From Schistocerca nitens (taxonomy: Eukaryota > Arthropoda > Insecta > Orthoptera > Acrididae), in contig NC_064614.1 of assembly GCF_023898315.1 (NCBI RefSeq), positions 71,002,501 to 71,066,500 on the forward strand: 64,000 nucleotides of DNA, given 5' to 3'. This document shows, one piece after another, positions 54,540-64,000 of this stretch. Made by a program: the position numbers and the translations under genes. The first letter of the stretch is position 1, and every line of letters starts with the position of its first letter. A model generated the notes under the pieces. The model did not search any database and had not been told where the DNA came from. It worked only from the letters and a program-made list of their open reading frames with translations.

Positions 54540-55010
54540 GGTGGAGTGGGCAGGACGGCAGCGGGGAGACACGCAAGCGAACAGTGGCCTCATGAGCAAC
54601 GCATTCCTCCCTCCGGCTTGGCGCGGTAGGCTGCTGTTGCTGCGTATGTTATATACTTCCTTCCTGCCGCGCTGTGCATAAATCTGGTAGGACGACGGCG
54701 CCGGAGCGGAGTCTGCAAAGTTTACTTGTTAAGAGCACAAGGCGCGCTGCTGCTGCCGGCGCATTAAGTTTTAATACTGGGAACTGGGGCAGGGCTGGGA
54801 ACAGCCGGCCCAGGCCCCCCGAATCGCTGCCGGGGGCGGTCGATAGCCGCGTCTGGTGTCCCTGCAGCGGGGGCGGCTAATGTCTCCAGCCGCGGACACT
54901 GTGCGGGTGGGCGGCGGTGGCGGCGGCGGCGGCGGCAGTGGCGGCGGCGGAGGCGGAGGCGAGGGCTAATCCTGCGCCATAATGAGGCGAGCCTCCCGCC
55001 GCCTCACTCC
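54540..55010. other. GC/CpG-rich block, possible regulatory or exon-flanking sequence
   Basis: Much richer in G, C and CpG than its surroundings, with a GGC-repeat core (54906-54967) and no resemblance to the mobile elements of the window. Frames through it are short and without motifs. It may be a CpG-rich promoter or conserved non-coding region of a neighbouring gene; that is inference from composition alone. Confidence 0.35.
54906..54967. repeat. (GGC)n-rich low-complexity tract
   Basis: About 20 imperfect GGC/GGA triplets. Confidence 0.9.
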
Positions 55011-56551
55011 CTGTTTATTTACGACGGGGACAAGATGAAATTTTTTTCAACTTTTTCTCATTATCGGGCCAAACGCGACAAAGTTACCTCCCCCTTCAAC
55101 TTTTGCTTATCATTCTTCGCCGGAGTACCCTGAAGGCTTCCCCCGCGATTCCCTAAGAGTGCATTTAACAATTCTCCCGTCGCTGCTTCGCATTGATAAT
55201 TCTTTTGGATTTATAATGGGGATTATCCGTCTGAATAAGTCTTCTCGAGCAACTTGCACACTGACTTTCTCCAACACACAAATAAATATTCTAAACCACA
55301 TGGTAGATCTTCCAACTAACGCCTTAGAGTATCTGTTCGTCTTCAAAATAATAAAAACTACCAGTTGTTATTTCTTTTATGTTACCTTGAAATATATCTT
55401 CCATATGGTAGATAGGAGTAAAGCTCAGTAACTTCCAGTATCTCTAATACTATGGTCAATGAGGAGTATATTTCCCACGATTTCAGACTGAACGCATAGG
55501 CTGAGATGTTTCTTACAAGCCACCAAAATTCCAGCTGTGTCTGAATATTAGTTACACAGAAATTTATAGTTCAGATAAAAACAAAAGTTGTAGGGCTTTA
55601 CCCCACAAAATGTTGTAAATCTCCGCAGTGCGGGTCTTTACCCATTTGAGATAAACATAGACCAAAGCGGATGACTGCATAATTTAAACGCCTGAAATAA
55701 CTCTTTGGGCCGTTGCTGTGCTGTAGTCAAGTTAACCAGCACAATGCTGAACTGAAATTTCAAGTAAATCTGAACGTAATTCTTAAAAATACTTATCCAA
55801 AAATAATAATTTCTTCTCCAGGAAAGAATAGTTAACAGAATTACCTAACAGAGTTCATTTACTGAGGCTAACCTATCTAGGTACCGAGTAAATAGCGTTA
55901 TTTGTTAAGTTATCTGATTCTTCCTTGAAGTCCCAGGCTCTCATTCTTCGCATATATTAAGTCCACATCTATATCTGAGGTACTCTCATAATGCGAGAAG
56001 TCTGAATCTGAAGACTGATCAGCTGGCGGTATGATCTGTTTTCTTCCTTTTTTCGCATTGATGTATTGAACTCTAGCTTACGTCGTTTCATTTCAATAGC
56101 ACGCTTTTTTCTTTCGTTGGTATGCCTTAATTTGTCAATAGCAAACTATTATTTTTCCGAGCATTAGATAGTTGCTTAGTTCAATGGATAATTTAGGACG
56201 ATAGATCGCAACGATGTGGAAGAAGTCATTTTACATTCACATCGAAAATTTGTACATACGGCAATTAAATACCGCCTTGTTCAGGACACCTTTGTAGCTT
56301 CATTCTCATACAAGCATGTTTCAGCACTTTTTGCACTAACTTCAGTGGGCTTGTTTGTTTATTTTCCTTCTGCAAAACTCTCACACGTTAATCTCGAAAG
56401 AAACTGTTTGTACAAATTACTTACATTTGGAAAATGAGCTGACATTGTCAAATATTTTTTACATTGGCTTGCATACAATACAGATTTGAGGCAAGTATTA
56501 CTGAGCTGATGCATTCTGTGTTGTTTATTTACGACATGTGTTAAGTTTCTA
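55011..56551. other. Unassigned AT-rich stretch
   Basis: No gene or repeat recognised; possibly single-copy sequence next to the GC-rich block. Confidence 0.45.
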
Positions 56552-56564
56552 GTATTATAGTTCA

Positions 56565-56731
56565 AAAATGGTTCAAATGGCTCTGAGCACTATGGGACTT
56601 AACATCTATGGTCATCAGTCCCCTAGAACTTAGAACTACTTACACCTAACCTAAGGACAGCACACAACACCCAGTCATCACGAGGCAGAGAAAATCCCTG
56701 ACACCGCCGGGAATCGAACCCGGGAACCCGG
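56565..56731 (-). mobile_element. SINE, chimeric head subfamily, copy i
   Basis: Same tail and middle as the main SINE, but the head is different: on the minus strand 'cccgggttcgattcccggcg' (a B-box from another tRNA-like source), then 'gattttctctgcctcgtgat'. Perfect 13-bp duplication gtattatagttca at 56552 and 56732. Confidence 0.9.
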
Positions 56732-56744
56732 GTATTATAGTTCA

Positions 56745-57720
56745 TTTGGAAATAAAGTGGAAGTATGAATTAGTTCACATACCTCGCATGGAGCTTCTGG
56801 ACGTTTATACTAGGAGCTTTAAGTCGACAACACAGACTAGAGCTTTTCATCTGCAAAACAGAAAAACGTTATTTTAGTTTTCTGTTTCTTATGAATGCAT
56901 CCATAACTACCACAATTTAGAATATAGACTGTTACTGTAAAGAAATATCCAAAAATTCTCCAAAATATTTTTTAAGTAAAAGAAAATTCTTCAAGGCCGC
57001 ATTAGGTGTATAAAGGTTCCTAAAGGCAACGCAACCGGTTTCACACCATTATAGGTGCATCTTAAGGAAATAATCTGTAATGAACGGAAAAAAAATATTT
57101 TTATACAATGCAGTTAAAATATGGTTTATAGTACCGAGAAGACGTATAGGTTTTTACTCATGACGTTTCACATCATAAGGCTAGAGACTCTGTACGACGT
57201 TCCGACACTCAAGTTGTAAGCCGATTTATTGAGTACCTCGTAAAAACTGATCATCGAACGGATAAACTTGTAATTTATACGTTGTAAGGTGAGCGTCTTA
57301 AGCGTCAAACCCATGCTCTGATAAAATTCCTAGAAAACGAGAGCAAATCACTGCAAATTAGAACATATATGGCGAAACGTTGCAAATGGCCAGCCTATAG
57401 TGAAGAAATTGCATTCATTTTCAAAAACAAACAAAAATGAAGTTTTAAGAACATTCCAAGAAAATTTGAAAATTTCTTTAAAGCAACAAAATTCTACACA
57501 GTATTAGAGATATTTACATGACACGTGAACAGTTCGAACTCATTTCTGTTGTCCTTGGAATAACATACAGTCTTTTACTATGGAACATGTAATACTCGCA
57601 AATGAACTGAGTTCCTTTAATATCCTAACAATTTCAAGTGTGCCGAAAATGGAAATTTGTCTTAGTTTCCAATATCTTCTATTTAGAAATGTATTTATCT
57701 TGTAACTGGTCTCTGATAAC
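56745..57720. other. Unassigned AT-rich stretch with a lone hammerhead-like tract
   Basis: Only 57018-57068 stands out: on the minus strand 'ccttaagatgcacc', a loop, 'ggtgtgaaaccggtt', i.e. cttaaga, stem gcacc/ggtgt, gaaa, palindromic accggt, then t. No inverse partner nearby. Confidence 0.4.
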
Positions 57721-57804
57721 ACACTGAAGCGCCAAAGAAACTGGTATAGGCAGAGATACGTAAACAGACAGAACACGGTGTTGCGGTTGGCAACGCCTAT
57801 AGAC

Positions 57805-58491
57805 AGCAAGTGTCTGTCGCACTTCTTAGATCGGTTTTTCCCTGCTACATTGGCAGGTTATCAAGATTTAAGTGGTGTTATAGTCGGCGCACGAGCAATG
57901 GGAAACAGCATCTCCGGGGTAGCGATGAAGTGGGGATTTTCTCGTACTACCATTTCACGAGTATAATATGAATATTAGGAATCAGGTAAAACATCAGACC
58001 TCCGACATCGCTGCGGCCGGAAAAAGATCCTGCAAGAACGGGACCAACGACGACTAAAGAGACTCGTTCAGCGTCACAGAGGTGCTGCCCTCCCGCAAAT
58101 TGCTACAAATTTCAGTGCTGGGCCATCAGAAAGTGTCAGCGGGAAAACCATTCAACGGAACACCATCAGTATGGGCTTTCGGAGCCGAAGGCCCACTCGT
58201 ATAGCCTTCATGACTGCACAGCACAAAGCTTTACGCTTCGCCTGGGCCGCTAAAGACCGACATTCGGCTGTTGATGACTGGAAACATGTTGCCTGGTCGA
58301 ACAAGTCTCGTTTCGAATTGTATCAGCAGGGGACCGTTCAAGCTGGTAGAGGCTCAGTGATGGTGCGGGGTGTGCGTAGTTGGAGTGATATGGGACCCCT
58401 GTTACGTCTAGAAACGACTCTGACAGGTGACACGTACGTAAGTATTCTGTCTGATCACCTACATCCATTGATGTCCATTAGATTAGATTAG
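57805..58491 (+). pseudogene. Tc1-like transposase E, N-terminal and central part
   Basis: Frames give G-V-I-V-G-A-R-A-M-G-N-S-I-S-G-V-A-M-K-W-G-F-S-R-T-T-I-S-R-V (first helix-turn-helix, 57876-57966), then M-G-F-R-S-R-R-P-T-R and a catalytic region with V-A-W-S-N-K-S-R-F, where the usual D-E-S reads N-K-S, so the first catalytic Asp is lost. An internal segment after L-Y-Q is missing. Stops at 57967 and elsewhere. It continues after the LINE at 60446. Confidence 0.82.
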
Positions 58492-58555
58492 ATTAGATTT
58501 ACTTGTGCATTCCGATGGACTTGGGCAATTCTTGTTGTTGTTGTTGTTGTGCTCT

Positions 58556-60166
58556 TCAGTTCTGAGACTGGTTTGATGCAGCTCTCCATGCTACTCTATC
58601 CTGTGCAAGCTTCTTCATCTCCCAGTACCTACTGCAACCTACATCCTTCTGAATCTGCTTAGTGTATTCATCTCTTGGTCTCCCTCTACGATTTTTACCC
58701 TCCAAGCTGCCCTCCAATGCTAAATTTGTGATCCCTTGATGCCTCAAAACATGTCCTACCAACCGATCCCTTCTTCTAGTCAAGTTGTGCCACAAACTCT
58801 CTTCTCCCCAATCCTATTCAATACCTCCTCATTAGTTACGTGATCTACCCACCTTATCTTCAGCATTCTTCTGTAGCACCACATTTCGAAAGCTTCTATT
58901 CTCTTCTTGTCCAAACTGGTTATCGTCCATGTTTCACTTCCATACATGGCTACACTCCATACAAATACTTTCAGGAATGACTTCCTGACACTTAAATCTA
59001 TACTCGATGTTAACAAATTTCTCTTCTTCAGAAACGATTTCCTTGCCATTGCCAGTCTACATTTTATATCCTCTCTACTTCGACCATCATCAGTTATTTT
59101 ACTCCCTAAATAGCAAAACTCCTTTACTACTTTAAGTCTCTCATTTCCTAAACTAATCCCCTCAGCATCACCCGATTTAATTTGACTACATTCCATTATC
59201 CTCGTTTTGCTTTTGTTGATGTTCACCTTATATCCTCCTTTCAAGACACTGTCCATTCCGTTCAACTGCTCTTCCAAGTCCTTTGCTGTCTCTGACAGAA
59301 TTACAATGTCATCGGCGAACCTCAAAGTTTTTACTTCTTCTCCATGAATTTTAATACCTACTCCGAATTTTTCTTTTTTTTCCTTTACTGCTTGCTCAAT
59401 ATACAGATTGAATAAAATCGGGGAGAGGCTACAACCCTGTCTCACTCCTTTCCCAACCACTGCTTCCCTTTCATGCCCCTCGACTCTTATAACTGCCATC
59501 TGGTTTCTGTACAAATTGTAAATAGCCTTTCGCTTCCTGTATTTTACCCCTGCCACCTTCAGAATTTGAAAGAGAGTATTCCAGTTAACGTTGTCAAAAG
59601 CTTTCTCTAAGTCTACAAATGCTAGAAACATAGGTTTGCCTTTCCTTAATCTTTCTTCTAAGATAAGTCGTAAGGTTAGTATTGCCTCACGTGTTCCAAC
59701 ATTTCTACGGAATCCAAACTGATCTTCCCCGAGGTCCGCTTCTACCAGTTTTTCCATTCGTCTGTAAAGAATTCGCGTTAGTATTTTGCAGCTGTGACTT
59801 ATTAAACTGATAGTTCGGTAATTTTCAAATCTGTCAACACCTGCTTTCTTTGGGATTGGAATTATTATATTCTTCTTGAAGTCTGAGGGTATTTCGCCTC
59901 TCTCATACATCTTGCTCACCAGATGGTAGAGTTTTGTCATGAATGGCTCTCCCAAGGCCATCAGTAGTTCCAATGGAATGTTGTCTACTCCGGGGGCCTT
60001 GTTTCGACTCAGGTCTTTCAGTGCTCTGTCAAACTCTTCACGCAGTATCTTATCTCCCATTTCATCTTCATCTACATCCTCTTCCATTTCCATAATATTG
60101 TACTCAAGTACATCGCCCTTGTATAAACCCTCTATATACTCCTTCCACCTTTCTGCCTTCCCTTCT
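58556..60166 (-). pseudogene. RTE-like LINE reverse transcriptase, nearly intact
   Basis: One clean frame from the SINE boundary (60166) to 58780, then a one-base frameshift near 58797, then a clean C-terminal frame to 58556. The open frame extends into the SINE as far as 60255, an accident. Numbering from 60255: N-K-A-P-G-V-D-N-I (84-92), K-K-N-I-I-I-P-I-P-K-K (127-137), Q-F-G-F-R-R-N (179-185), V-D-L-E-K-A-F-D (A motif, 214-221), R-Q-G-C-S-L-S-P (B motif, about 272-279), F-A-D-D (catalytic, 313-316) and C-Y-L-G-S-K-I. The N-terminal endonuclease is absent through 5' truncation, so this copy cannot insert itself. It reverse-transcribes its RNA at the target when complete. Confidence 0.9.
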
Positions 60167-60349
60167 GCCGGCCGAAGTGGCCGTGCGGTTAAAGGCGTTG
60201 CAGTCTGGAACCGCAAGACCGCTACGGTCGCAGGTTCGAATCCTGCCTCGGGCATGGATGTTTGTGATGTCCTTAGGTTAGTTAGGTTTAACTAGTTCTA
60301 AGTTCTAGGGGACTAATGACCTCAGCAGTTGAGTCCCATAGTGCTCAGA
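60167..60349 (+). mobile_element. tRNA-derived SINE, copy j, inside LINE
   Basis: Plus-strand copy with 'gccggccgaagtggccgtgc' head, B-box 'ggttcgaatcc', and a 3' end stopping at 'gctcagagcc' without the usual tail. Perfect 12-bp duplication gccttcccttct at 60155 and 60350. It splits the LINE protein between K-E-G-K-A-E-R-W and the upstream P-V-L-S-K. Confidence 0.95.
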
Positions 60350-60445
60350 GCCTTCCCTTCTTTGCTTAGAACTGGGTTGCCATCTGAGCTCTTGATATTC
60401 ATACAAGTTGTTCTCTTCTCTCCAAAGGTCTCTTTAATTTTGGCC

Positions 60446-60790
60446 AATTACAGCAGGACAATGAGACACCCCACACGTCCAGAATTGCTACAGAGGAGCT
60501 GCAGGAACACTCTTCTGAGTTTTAAACACTTCCGCTGGCCACCAAACTCCCCAGACATGATCATTGTTGAGCGTATCTGGGATGCCTTACAACGTACTGT
60601 TCAGAAGAGATATCCACATTCGTACTCTTGCGGATTTATGGACAGCCCTGGAGGATATATAGTGTCAGTTTCCTCTAACACTACTTCAGACATTAGTAGA
60701 GTCCACTCCACGCCATGTTGCGGTACTTCAGCGTGTTCGAGGGCGCCGTACACAATACTAGGCAGGAGTACCAGTTTCTTTGGCTCTTCG
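60446..60790 (+). pseudogene. Tc1-like transposase E, C-terminal part
   Basis: Resumes with Q-Q-D-N-E-T-P-H (second catalytic Asp, 60450-60473), then in shifted frames P-N-S-P-D-M-I-I-V-E-R-I-W (catalytic Glu, about 60546-60585) and the C-terminal helix region. Frameshifts near 60518 and later stops. Completes the domain order seen at 57805-58491. Confidence 0.82.
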
Positions 60791-60794
60791 GTGT

Positions 60795-61732
60795 TCTTCT
60801 GCTTATTTCATTTAACTTACTGATTACTGGTGTGTGGCAGGGTAATAATATGAAACACAACATTGACAACATTTTGTCTAATGCAACGCTTTTCAATTTC
60901 CATCAAATATTTGTTCCTAGGTACAAGATTATGTTGCACATTGGAAAACGTTTTCACATTTGAAAAAAAAAATCTTAAGTATCAGGAGTAATATTTCTAC
61001 CACCAAAAAAAAACCGATTGCAGCATATAAAAAGTAAATGCCATTATTTAAAAATGGAATAAGAAAAGTGTGAAAAATGTGGCAAGGTATCACACTCTTC
61101 AATAGTAGGTAACGGTAGTCTAGGCCGCATCTTAGTAAGTTGATTTTCACTGCTTATTGTCCACAGAATTAAGTATTATTCACTATGAACTCTTTGGAAT
61201 ACAAGAATTCCGCCAGATGCCAGGATGTTCAGTGCAACTGATGTGCACTGTATGCAGTCAGCACATCCACAGTCAAATAATTATAATTCCGTGCGGCTTA
61301 ACGGCCTGGTGTTGCTCTTTCAAATATGCACTACATAGGTGACATGCGTGATCCCAAAGTACACAGTTTCTCCAAAGGGGGACTGAGGGCCTGCTGTTTA
61401 ACGAGAAATCGGAACCATGAACAGCTCCTGGCGAATATTTGAATCACTAAGAAGTAGAGGCTAGGTTAAGAGCAGACTGTAATATTTGGTACTCCGACAA
61501 GGATGTCGTCCCACGACCCTTCGGTTTCCAGGCTAGCGCTTTTATACACAAGCTGAGTTTTCTTGCTGCCTGCCTTTAAAATATTTTAAGTAGAACAAAA
61601 AAATCACACTGTCATTTCTATTGGTGTTAAAAATGCTGAAACTCGAAAACACTTCAAATTACAGGCTCACGGACAAGAGGGCAGTGGAAACTTCTGTGGA
61701 ACCTTGCTAGAAGGAAAACATACGAGGTCAGT
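60795..61732. other. Unassigned AT-rich stretch
   Basis: No gene or element recognised. Confidence 0.5.
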
Positions 61733-62085
61733 TCAATAAGTAATGCAACACTTTTTTTTTCTGAAACAGGGGTTGTTTTATTCAGCATTGAAATACACCA
61801 GGTTATTCCCCAATCTTTTAGCTACACAACACTATTTTTCAACGTAATCTCCATTCAATGCTACGGCCTTACGCCACCTTGAAATGAGGGCCTGTATGCC
61901 TGCACGGCACCATTCCACTGGTCGATGTCGGAGCCAACGTCCTACTGCATCAATAACTTCTTCATCATCCGCGTAGTGCGTCCCACGGATTGCGTCCTTC
62001 ATTGGGCCAAACATATGGAAATCCGACGGTGCGAGATCGGGGCTGTAGGGTGCATGAGGAAGAACAGTCTGTAACACCATAGCTC
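61733..62085 (-). pseudogene. mariner (DD34D) fragment: C-terminus and one terminal repeat
   Basis: On the minus strand an open piece (62080-61832) reads L-P-H-A-P-Y-S-P-D-L-A-P-S-D-F-H-M-F-G-P (third catalytic Asp region), W-L-R-H-R-P...W-R-K-A-V-A-L-N-G-D-Y-V, the end of mariner transposase. Beyond it, 'gaggtcagttcaataagtaa' (61730) is the terminal repeat. Everything upstream of the third Asp region is missing, replaced by the repeat at 62086. A different mariner lineage from 34064-35331. Confidence 0.85.
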
Positions 62086-64000
62086 TAATGCTGTAATGAT
62101 TTATTTTGCTTTTTGTTCATTTTATGTTTCATCATTGAGCTTCTGTAAATGTGTTTGATTGAATAGATAGCACAAAATTGTATACTCATTTCTTTGTACA
62201 AACTTTGACGTCATGTTTTGGTTCAATGCAAAGTAGTGTATCTACAATTTATATTCTTTGTCCCATTTGGAGGGAACAAAACTTACTGTATATGATTGTA
62301 ATTTTGTGTGAATAATTTTAGTAGACATGTTAATATGTGCAAAGGTTCTGTCTTATTTAATGTATTTGTTTGCTGTTATGTAAACTGCTGATCCTCACTT
62401 AGGGCTCTTAGTTATTCTGTATGTAAAAGGTGTAGGGGTTCCCCTCGGGAACGGAACAGCGCAACGCGCGCAAAATGTGGTTGGCATAGGTGGAAAAGGT
62501 GGAACTGATAGTCAGTCGGGGACGAGCAGTCAGTCGGGGACGAGCCAGCAGTCTGAGATAAGCTACGAGTCCGTGCGCTGCCGTGTAAAAGTTGCATAGT
62601 GCTGGTTTCGAGAGAGGCTTTTCTGTTATTTTCCAATGCCTCGGATGGGTGGATAAATAGCTGGGCTATTCTGGAATTCGTATCTATCTTCGCCACCAAG
62701 AAATGACAGAGTCCAGCAATTCTGCTTGCAATTCCATCTACCAACATGCTGTGGCCACCACATTGCGCAATCGTTGCAACATATCACTATAATAATGTAC
62801 AGTGAAGGATCAGCGTAATGGATATGTGATTGTGCTGAAATATAAGGTAATTCGTATCTGAATTTATGTACCTACCTTGACTTTTCTCCTCATCATAACA
62901 CCTCTCAGGGTCCTTTTCCGTTTGAACTAAAGTGATTACCGAGTACCCTTACTGAAAGTACGTTAAAACTCAGTTTGCTAATTAATACCTATGGGACAGA
63001 ATAAAGTTAAAGTTAATGTGGCAAGAGAGTGAGTTATAATTAATGATGCTTGCTGAAATAATTTTCCTAGTAAAGCTGATTATTAATGTGTTGTTGCCAA
63101 CTTCAAATTAAAATTTCTCAAGACTAAGGTTTATAAAGTTTTGCTTAGTAAATGATCACATTACTACCTGTTGTTAATCGCAGAAAGTGAGCTAGTATCT
63201 TACATAAATGTTAATTTTATGTCTCATGGTAGTAAAAGTAGAAAATTGCATAGTAGAAAATTATATGTACATGATTACTAAGTGTTTGCCTCTCTTGTGT
63301 GCATATTAACAGTATAAAGACCACTCACTTTGTGTAAGCCCTGAAAGTAATAGTGGGTTTCGGTAGCTGTTATAATTTTGGAAATAGCTAGTGCTGATCC
63401 AATTGTTAGCTTCAATCTTAAAACATAGGTGTGTCAGAGTTCATTGCACTCGTGTGTGGCCAAGTTTAGATTGTGTTTGTCCGTTATAGTTACTTATACC
63501 TACTTTCTTAATCGAGAATGTTAATCTTTCTCTTGCCTAGTTAGGCTGGCGGCCGTTTTCTTTATCCGTTGAACAGTACAAATAGACAAAAATTTTGTTT
63601 GGTACTGATTGAATATTTACGTAATTCTAATTTTCATTTCCGATAAGCCACTTCCGTTAGGTACAACACGGTCAATTTAACAAAATTCCTCTCAGAGGGT
63701 AACACTGCTCTGTTGATTTGCACTATAATTGCTTTTACAAAAGAGTTTTAAGTCACAATCTGTTTCTAGCATTGAGGTTATGGTGCAGTAATAACAGCAG
63801 TTAGGAGTGTTATACGTGGCTTTTCCGTGACAGGACTAATGGTTCTGTTGAGGCATCGTATGTAATAAACCAAATTTGGTATTTGACTACGTAAGCTACG
63901 TAAATACTTTACTTTAGTGTTATAAGTCCACTGACGTTTTGTGAGCTCCTCTTGAGTGCGAAGACTTGTGTGAGGTCTTGCGTTGTCATGAAGAAGGAGA
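62086..64000. repeat. Unclassified repeat, related to 2441-4150, running off the window
   Basis: AT-rich, non-coding, with a GC-rich block at 62440-62600 that includes a short tandem (gtcagtcggggacgag, 62512 and 62529). Ordered blocks shared with 2441-4150 suggest two old copies of one family, possibly an LTR-retrotransposon end. It abuts the broken mariner at 62085. Confidence 0.4.

Larger units (their letters stand above)
58535..60446 (-). mobile_element. RTE-like LINE, 5'-truncated, inserted in Tc1-E
   Basis: On the minus strand it starts inside the protein (K-E-T-F-G-E-K-R, near 60430) and ends with a CAA repeat (complement at 58532-58549). Flanked by gggcaatt / ggccaatt, a probable short target duplication. 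It is the best preserved copy of this family here and itself carries a SINE (60167). Confidence 0.9.
57721..60794 (+). mobile_element. Tc1-like transposon E, split by a LINE
   Basis: Termini 'acactgaagcgccaaagaaa' (57721) and, in complement, 'acaccgaagagccaaagaaa' (ending 60794), a 26-bp terminal repeat. Tc1 sequence occupies 57721-58534 and 60446-60794; the LINE entered at 'gggcaatt'. About 25 bp of agattagatta repeats at 58478-58502 is an additional small insertion. No clear TA duplication remains. Confidence 0.85.

Noticed and set aside
58780..60255. Host gene beginning M-P-E-A-G-F-E-P-A-T
   Set aside because: The first roughly 30 residues are antisense SINE and the rest is a LINE reverse transcriptase; the frame across the junction is accidental.

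Overview
The window looks like intergenic DNA from a large, repeat-packed insect genome, most probably an orthopteran of the Schistocerca (desert locust/grasshopper) type. That assignment is inference. It rests on a tRNA-derived SINE present about ten times with a conserved tail, on RTE-like and jockey/CR1-like LINEs, and on several Tc1/mariner families that I recognise as typical of that genus. I found no convincing host protein-coding gene, rRNA or functional tRNA. Almost every open frame belongs to a mobile element or is chance.

Layout. 1-5340: a decayed RTE-like LINE split by a SINE and by a 1.7 kb unclassified repeat. 6.6-9.1 kb: a Tc1 element with a second, minus-strand Tc1 inserted in its right terminal repeat. 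10-13.1 kb: a MITE, a BED-finger fragment, a SINE, a LINE scrap and a 338-bp retroposed palindrome. 13.7-21.3 kb: an internally deleted RTE-like LINE that carries a tRNA-bearing inverted-repeat retroposon and a nearly intact 5.6 kb Ty3/gypsy element (gag, protease-RT, RNase H-integrase on the minus strand; 480-bp LTRs; 5-bp target duplication). 21.3-26 kb: a jockey-like LINE tail, a decayed gypsy copy split by a second tRNA-bearing inverted-repeat element, and a minus-strand LINE. 28.4-32.6 kb: a DD41D-type mariner relative and a 5'-truncated Penelope-like element with a GIY-YIG endonuclease. 33.7-38.7 kb: jockey-like LINE pieces, one holding a mariner, then a Tc1-superfamily element with an uninterrupted 340-residue transposase.

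39.5-42.6 kb holds a decayed tandem repeat, a foldback element and a LINE remnant. 42.8-52.4 kb is a Tc1 element split by an 8.1 kb LTR retrotransposon that has gag but no recognisable pol. Its left LTR contains a copied piece of its own gag, and its gag-proximal end joins directly to a duplicated scrap of the Tc1 target. 52.4-54.3 kb is a foldback element split by another Tc1. 54.5-55.0 kb is unusually GC/CpG-rich and is the best candidate for non-transposon sequence. 57.7-60.8 kb is a three-level nest: Tc1, then RTE LINE, then SINE. 61.7-64 kb is a mariner tail and a second copy of the repeat at 2.4-4.1 kb.

The most interesting thread is a set of inverted-repeat or palindromic elements. Two (12.7 and 14.6 kb) have perfect 13-bp target duplications, so they look retroposed. 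Two (14.6 and 22.8 kb) carry a tRNA-like promoter in each arm, in opposite orientation. Three (12.7, 41.0 and 52.5/54.2 kb), together with the Penelope tail at 32.6 kb and a lone site at 57.0 kb, share a hammerhead-ribozyme-like core. Autonomous elements here (RTE and jockey-like LINEs, Penelope, gypsy, Tc1/mariner) could supply enzymes to the non-autonomous ones, but no host pathway can be read from the window.
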